Of a stretch of DNA of 64,000 bases, positions 57,849-64,000 are shown one piece after another. The stretch covers positions 15,353,501-15,417,500 of the forward strand of contig JAPTOF010000009.1 of the NCBI GenBank assembly GCA_028554755.1. Direction: 5' to 3'. Made by a program: the position numbers and the translations under genes. This DNA comes from Cordia subcordata. Lineage: Eukaryota > Streptophyta > Magnoliopsida > Boraginales > Cordiaceae. The notes under the pieces are model-generated. The model did no database searches. It had not been told where the DNA came from and saw only the letters and a program-made list of their open reading frames with translations. The number at the start of each line of letters is the position of its first letter. Within the stretch, counting starts at the first letter, position 1.

Positions 57849-58523
57849 GGTTGCTAGCTTAGTAGTTAAGGAACGAATGATAAAACTTATAGCTTAAGAA
57901 TGGCTAAAGTTCAAAAATTTCTTGCTAACAAATCCTTTTTTTTTTAAAATTATTTATTAATTTAATACTCAAATACATACCAAACAAAATAATGCTAAAT
58001 TGCCTTTGTAGCTTGGTGGTAATGTATTTGTTTTATAAGCAAAAAGTTGCGAGTTCAATCCTTTTATGATACAAAAAAAATTATTTTTAATTATATTCTG
58101 CCTCTCACAATATATTATGCAACTAGAATACAAAACAAAATAGGACTTTAGTGTAGTGGCAAGACACCTACTTTAGAGTTTTGTTCCACCAGGAAGACGT
58201 AGGTTCGACTCTTGCCTTCAGCTTTTTTTTTTATGTACCAGTTATTACGCTAACATATAGTGTAAAAACACAACTAAAGCACAAGTGTCAAGATGGCTGA
58301 GTTGGTCGAAGGCGCCAGATTAAGGTTTTGGTCCGAAAAGAGCAGCGATTCAAATCTTGCTATCTTCAATGTTTATTTTTTAAATGAACATTAGTTGCAG
58401 AATCAAACAAGTAAAAAATTAAACACAATTAAAACCAAAAAGTAGGCATGCCAGGGTGGTTATCAGACATGATTAAAAATCATGTGGGTTTTGTCCACGC
58501 AGGTTCGAATTCTTTTAGCTTCA
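57849..58523 (+). pseudogene. Array of five tRNA-like sequences, inverted copy
   Basis: Read directly on plus: 57849-57929 (weak), 58001-58068 (anticodon TAT-like), 58142-58222 (strong B-box), 58287-58368 (Leu AAG-like) and 58442-58523 (Ser-like). Starts are spaced 152, 141, 145 and 155 bp. T runs follow members 1, 3 and 5, as Pol III terminators would. None has paired acceptor ends, so none is a canonical tRNA gene. Confidence 0.65.
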
Positions 58524-58743
58524 GTTTTTTTTTTTTTTTTCAATCAATCAATCAATTCCAAAACAAGAAAAATAATATGAATTATGCAATAATAAAAAAA
58601 AGGATTCTATGAAAGCCCTCAATTAATTTTATGAAACAAAAATTCAATAATCATATAATCATAAAATAAATTAAGAACTTTCATAGTTTACACACTCAAA
58701 CAAGTATATACTTTTGTTATAATATGTAAATCCATGTATAAGT

Positions 58744-58756
58744 GGCTTTGATACCA
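58744..58756 (-). other. Primer-binding site, inverted copy
   Basis: Reverse complement of TGGTATCAAAGCC, two bases from the 5' LTR. Confidence 0.9.
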
Positions 58757-58758
58757 CA

Positions 58759-59182
58759 TGTAACTGCAAATAATTATATATGAACTTAAAATATAAATTT
58801 AAAGACATAATCGATAGCGGAAGTGCGTACCTGTTTGAGCCATTATTGTTAAAAATTGTCAAAGAAATAACTGTCACCCAGTCTATGCGTAGATCTTCCT
58901 ATCCTTGCTATACTCAATATTAACAGATGCTTATGGGAGCAAGCTGCTAGGGTTAAGAGTAGAATAGGGGACCTAGCCCTATTTATAATAAATTTTGTGA
59001 TCCTACCCATAATAGGATTTATAAATATATATGGGTCTATGCATAAAAGAACCATATGGATTTATGAGGTGGGCTAAAACTAATATGATCACAAAGCCCA
59101 ACTTGTGAACCAGATATTCAGCCTATTTCAAAAAACTAAAAATAATTAACGGTAGCCCACTTTAAAGAGAAATTTTCCAACA
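58759..59182 (-). repeat. 5' LTR, inverted copy
   Basis: 424 bp, same as 9252-9675 apart from a few changes, one of them at a CAG (GACAG read as GTGA near 58,998). Confidence 0.92.
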
Positions 59183-59841
59183 ATTCGTTCCTTGACAAGA
59201 AGTTCCAAGCGTTGAACCCTTGATCAACATCTTCAAAATTCAATACTTCAATGCGTAGATGGAATTTGGCAATTTTGTCTTCAAATTTGGATTTTTGACA
59301 TCTAAAGATCCTCTCTTAAGCACAAAATAATACTGAACCATTCTTAAGTTTTAAATCTCTAATACTTAAGCCCATCAATTCTACTAGTTGCACATCACAC
59401 TTGATCACAACCATTAGATCATAACTCCAAGAACATCTAATAGGCCAAAGCGTATGATTAGACCATATCCTTGTGGTTGTCTTCTCACTACTTCGTTATC
59501 AACCTATCTTGATGATACCTTATGCAACGTTAAGCTTTGGCTTCTCTGATGATGTATTCATCTTCTTTTTTCTGTCTTTGCTTCGTCTCTTGCAAGGTGC
59601 CAATGACGATCTCGTTTTTCAATAACACCTCTATTCAGCAACAACTACACTCTTTTTGCCCTAGGTGTCCTTGAACCTATCAAACTATTCCTAAAATAGG
59701 TATTCTTGAATCTACTCTGACTTTGTCGTAGTTTTGGCTTCTCCTTTTGTGTCGTTATCTTATAATATATTGCACAGACATATCAGATAACTTGGCTCAG
59801 GTGCACTAGTTGTTATGCACCCTCCCATACTCAACTATTTT
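59183..59841. other. Flank between copia element and LINE relic, inverted copy
   Basis: Reverse complement of 8593-9251. No gene seen. Confidence 0.5.
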
Positions 59842-61230
59842 GTTTAATTACTCGCACAGCAATCATCGCCAAGTTGGAGTGTCAAGCCAAAATTTGCTAG
59901 CGTCTGCACTTTGATTGGCTTTCCTATAGACATGCTTCAAGTGGAAACGCCATTCTCTTCTTGCATTCGTCTATCAAAGGCAGCTCCACCCTTCCCGATT
60001 GCATTTGTCCTGTCACCCAATTCACTAATGGTTGTGAATCAGTTTCAATCTCTAAGGTAATGATTCCAATTTCTTCTACAATCATTAGTCCCTCAAATAA
60101 TGCCCTTGCTTCTGCGATATTATTTGAGACGACACCGATATTGATGGCAAAGCCAACAACCCAAACTCCATGTTCGTCTAAAAGAAACCTCCTATCGCTG
60201 CCCCATCTGGGTTGCCTTTAGAGCATCCATCCAAGTTGAGTTTGAAGTCCCGGCAAAGAGGTGACCAGCCTACGAGCCGCATTCTTTAGTGATTCGAGTT
60301 TGCCCATATTGGCGTGCCTCCCATGCCTCCTGAACTTCCCTTTAGTACCATTGAGTATTCCAAGCTTCATTCTGCGGCTGTAATTCCTCTTCTTTGCCAA
60401 CGAGTTTTTCATTTTCCACCTCCGTTGCCACAAAAGGGTAAAAATAAAGATGGCATTCTAGGTTTTGTCCTCGATGTTAATTTGAATCCATTCATTCCAT
60501 GGTATTGCTCTAAAAACTTGATGATTGTTGCTAGGCTATAGTTGCTTCCAAACATCAACGGTGTTGCGACGTCCTCTAAAAAGGTACTCCTCATTCTTAG
60601 AGTTGTTTTCACAAGCCACATAGATATCGTCTACTCCGATATTTCTTCACTGGAGGTTCACGTTACAAGGCAATCTAATGTGAATCATTTGCCATGCAAA
60701 GGTGAGGCATTTATGAGGACATTCTATTTTCCAAAAAATCTCCCAAGGCCCTGTACAATCCTTTCCTACGTTTTTGATAGGCTTTTTGTAGGCGGCAGAA
60801 ACTGAAAATTGTCCTCTCGTGTCATTACTCTAGGCAATAAAATCTGTATCTTCATCCTCATTTATTACTTTAGCTCTTGCAACTTGGGACAATGTTTCGT
60901 TGGAGAGAATTCTTGAAACTCTCCCCATTTCCATCCCGCATTCTCTGACCAATAGGACTCCACCGATGCAAGTCAGTGAATTTTGCGCTTCACTTCATTT
61001 TCTCCCCAAATAAAGTTCCCCGGCAATCTATATATCTCATTGCAAGTCTGCACGGGCAAGTACATTGTTTGCATAGTATAAGACGGTAATGTCGCTAAGA
61101 CTGACGTTACAAGTGTTATTCGTCCATGCCCAAGCGTACACACAACTATTTTCTCTAAGATGTTTTCCAAGGTAATATCATCACGTTCTTGTACAATCAT
61201 TTCTATTTTCAAGTTAAAAAGTGTTTTCAA
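59842..61230 (-). pseudogene. L1-type LINE ORF2 3' relic, inverted copy
   Basis: Same relic as 26322-27714 in reverse. The reverse-transcriptase end is at 61230-60973, the zf-RVT region near 60,830-60,540 and RNase H near 60,250-59,870. Broken by the same stops. Confidence 0.85.
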
Positions 61231-62662
61231 GTTGGAAAGCTAAAAAAAAAAAAAAGTTAGCTCATTCAACTTATTTCTACAACATTTGCACCTATTGAGA
61301 ACCAGTTTGGGATTGAGGTTCACAATTAAAAAATAATAATAATAATAATAATAATAAAAGAGCTTTGCAAGAAGGAAGATGCATTAGGTTGTAAGGCCTA
61401 AAATGAAGTTCTGAAAAACATCAATTATGATTTTTTGTCCAACTACGTTTTATATGCAGTGGGTTTATATACTTTTATTAATTAAAACAATTAAATTAAA
61501 TATATTACTTAAATAAATTTAAAAACTTTAAATTTTTAAAAAATTAAAAATTAAAATAAAAAATTGAATAATAAAATATTTAAAGATTAAAAATAAAAAA
61601 TGGAAGCATGTAAAATGGAAACATTAAAAAATCAAAACAAGCAAAAATTAAAAAAAATAAATATTGGAAAATGCAAAAATTTTTGGAAATTTAAGAAGTT
61701 TAAAGACTAAAAAAATATAAAATATAAATAAATCATAAATATCTCTGTAAATAGCAATTTTAACAAAACACAAATTACAAACTATTCTTTTTTATCAAAT
61801 AGTATTTTTATTCAATAACAAATCAACTTTTCTCAATAGCATGTTTAGATAAAGTGCTTTTCAATATAGCGACAACAAAGCCAGATTGGCTCTAAATTAC
61901 TAGTTTAGGTGTTGGTTTCTGTTTGACTTAAGCTGTGAAATTTAAATTTTGAATGCCAAAGTATTCTAATGGTAAAGTTTGGGTATTTATTGACCAAAAA
62001 AATTAACTGTTTGATTTTGTATTTTAGATGTTGATCTTTTAGTTATTTTTTGAGTATTATTAAACTTTTAAAAATATTTAATGAAAATTTTGAAAAGGGA
62101 AATAAAACAAAATATTTTTCTCGCGCCATAAAAACAACTTTTGAGAAGATTTTCTTTTAAGAGCTCTAATATGGAGTTTCTAAACTTTATTTAATATGTT
62201 TTTCATTTTAACTTTTACTTAAAATTTCTTTTCAAAATGGGCCAACCAAATAATTTTAACTTTTAAACTTACAAAAATATATTTTTGAGTGGATTGTTGA
62301 CTTGGTCAAGACGTACTAACTGTACCGAACTCTATCCCAAATTATACAAAAAAGCTATATGCCAAAATGTCATACACCTATGCGGTTTTTAGGCCATGTA
62401 ACTACCAGATTCTATTCCAAATTATATGAGTGAAAGCAAAATTACCAATTAAAAAAAATATCTCTTGTAGGAAATAAGAGAAGAATGAGCCTGAGAAGGT
62501 TTATCAGTTAGACCTTTTGCCCGTTAATATTATCATCAATCTATTGAGACTATTTATCAATTTTACGTAAGATTTACTTGAATTGATGCTTGTTAAAAAT
62601 TTATCACGAATTCCTTTTTGAGATTATATTAAGCTTCAACCTTTTGCTTCTTATTAAGTTTT
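61231..62662. other. AT-rich intergenic DNA, inverted copy
   Basis: Reverse complement of 5767-7201, with a TAA microsatellite near 61,330-61,360. No gene seen. Confidence 0.6.
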
Positions 62663-63729
62663 GGATAAAACGCACTAGAACCCCCTATAGTCTATCTTAA
62701 GTGCAGTACCAAAAGTCTCATAACAAGTCCTGTGGTGAGTAATTCCGAAGCGCACATTACCCATCGGATACCAAAAGTCTCTCAACAACCCCTAAGGTGA
62801 GTAAAAATTCTACACGCACACCCTACTGTCAAAACTTCCCTAATGGTGTTAAAATTTATAACAAAAGACATTAATAACCTTACTTCCTTTTTTCTTTAAT
62901 TGCTAAACATGTACATAACAATTAACAAAGATATAAATTCTCAAACATAATAAAATTTACCTATTGAAGATCATGGGGAACATACGAGGAAAACCACTGG
63001 TCAAAAAGCTTTCAAATGTAGTTTGATCCATTTCCCGCAGTTGGATACTAAGAATTTTCTCTGGGAGAAGCTTGCCCTCATCGTTGAATTCCTTGATCAT
63101 GGGTTTACCAGCAACACAAAAAAAAAAAAAAAAAAAAAAAAGGCCATGAAAGCAATTGCATTGCCAATTAAGAAACACGTGATGGCTGTGCACCAAAAAA
63201 GAATATGAAGGAAAAATATGGATTAATAATATTCGTCGATGCAGAGATCCAAAACCCGAAGTGTGGCGCAATTTCAATGCTCAGATGATATTTTTATTTT
63301 ATGACTAAAGACGACTTGGTTCATACTTATTCCAATTTAGTTTGATTCGTTAGATGAATCGATAACCTATTATTTTGCTTCGTTTTCTTTAACATTTATG
63401 TATCAACTAAAATAAAATTTGCATCAGATGAATTTTTATTTTTATTAATTGTTATGCACGTATTTGATAAAAAAAAATTGAACCAGTGGGGTAAGGCTAT
63501 TTATGTATTTCTTTTCTAGTAAATTGTAACACTGTTGGGGGAATTTAAAAGGTAGGGAGTACGGATAGAACTTTTACTTACCACAGGGGCTTGTTATGTA
63601 TTTTTTTTTCCAATAAATTGTAACACCGTTGGAGAATTTAAACGGTAGAGTACGGATGGAACTTTTATTCACCACAGAGGGTATTGTGCACTTATGATAG
63701 ACTACAGGAGAGTCTTGTGCATTTTACCC
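62663..63729 (-). mobile_element. Mutator-like (Pack-type) element, inverted copy
   Basis: Same element as 4706-5766, reversed. Ends GGATAAAACGCAC and GTGCATTTTACCC. The most complete terminal repeats of the four copies. Confidence 0.65.
62957..63100 (-). pseudogene. Exon-like captured fragment, inverted copy
   Basis: Same 47 codons as 24463-24606 on minus, next to an A run of about 23 (T run in fragment sense). Confidence 0.5.
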
Positions 63730-64000
63730 TTAAGCTTTGAATAACGTTATTCAAAATTTTTTAGTTGATATACATAAATTTTTATAAATTACAAAGAAAA
63801 TGAATATACTTACACAAAAAATAAAATATACTTAACAAAAATATAAATTTAAGATAAAAAAATAAAAAAAAAGTATTAAAGGTTTAGAAGTACAAAACCT
63901 AATATAGAAACAGGATGATCTAAGTTCGAATGTCACGAAATCCGGATGTTGATTTGAGAGAATAAAAAAATTAAGAGAGTTTTAGTGGGGGTCAATCAAA
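63730..64000. other. AT-rich DNA at window end
   Basis: Reverse complement of about 4,444-4,705: the AT-block target next to the Mutator-like element. No gene. The unit continues beyond the window. Confidence 0.6.

Larger units (their letters stand above)
51379..59182 (-). mobile_element. Ty1/copia LTR retrotransposon, inverted copy
   Basis: Same insertion, reading minus (7,804 bp). LTRs 58759-59182 (5') and 51379-51794 (3'), primer site 58744-58756. Pol is the best preserved of the three, with a 346-codon frame through reverse transcriptase and RNase H. Confidence 0.95.
49064..64000 (-). repeat. Segmental duplication unit, inverted copy
   Basis: Reverse complement of the unit, from just upstream of the NAC gene (equivalent to about 19,130) to about 4,444 at the window edge. 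It contains the NAC gene on plus, and on minus the copia element, LINE relic and Mutator-like element. It is colinear with no large gaps. With copy 3 it forms an inverted repeat of about 4.4 kb per arm (about 42,880-47,277 and 59,620-64,000) separated by about 12 kb. The copy continues beyond the window. Confidence 0.93.

Overview
This is nuclear DNA of a flowering plant, probably a eudicot. The evidence is a plant-specific NAC transcription factor gene, a Ty1/copia retrotransposon primed by initiator tRNA-Met, relics of a plant L1-type LINE with a C-terminal RNase H, a Mutator-like element with gene-fragment cargo, and very AT-rich intergenic DNA. The species cannot be told from the sequence.

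The window is a recent segmental duplication. One unit of about 19.2 kb occurs as copy 1 (1-19128), copy 2 (19129-38480) and a truncated copy 3 (38481-47277). A diverged AT-rich spacer (47278-49063) follows, and then an inverted copy (49064-64000) that runs past the window end. Within a full unit the order is: AT-rich block A with about 350-bp sub-repeats and CACGTG motifs; a broken 5' end of a NAC gene; AT-rich block B; a Mutator-like element carrying an exon-like fragment; an AT-rich stretch; a dead LINE; a copia element of 7.6-7.8 kb; and a single-exon NAC gene reading against the unit. Blocks A and B are an older duplication of the NAC upstream region, so at least two rounds of duplication are visible.

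The only convincing host gene is the NAC gene. It has an open reading frame in copy 1 (minus strand) and in the inverted copy (plus strand), and a one-base frameshift in copy 2. The inverted copy keeps only about 110 bp of the shared upstream sequence, so its promoter should differ.

Two observations stand out. First, the copia element carries, between its primer-binding site and gag, a regular array of five degenerate tRNA-like sequences spaced about 150 bp apart, all antisense to the element. Ser-like and Leu(AAG)-like members are clearest. Second, small differences between the copies fall mostly on CAG/CTG sites (CHG context). This is the pattern expected from base-calling error at methylated cytosines, so many apparent frameshifts in the transposons may be artefacts. 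In-frame stops shared by all copies each look like a C-to-T change of a Gln or Arg codon.

All copy comparisons were made by eye, and counts are hand counts.
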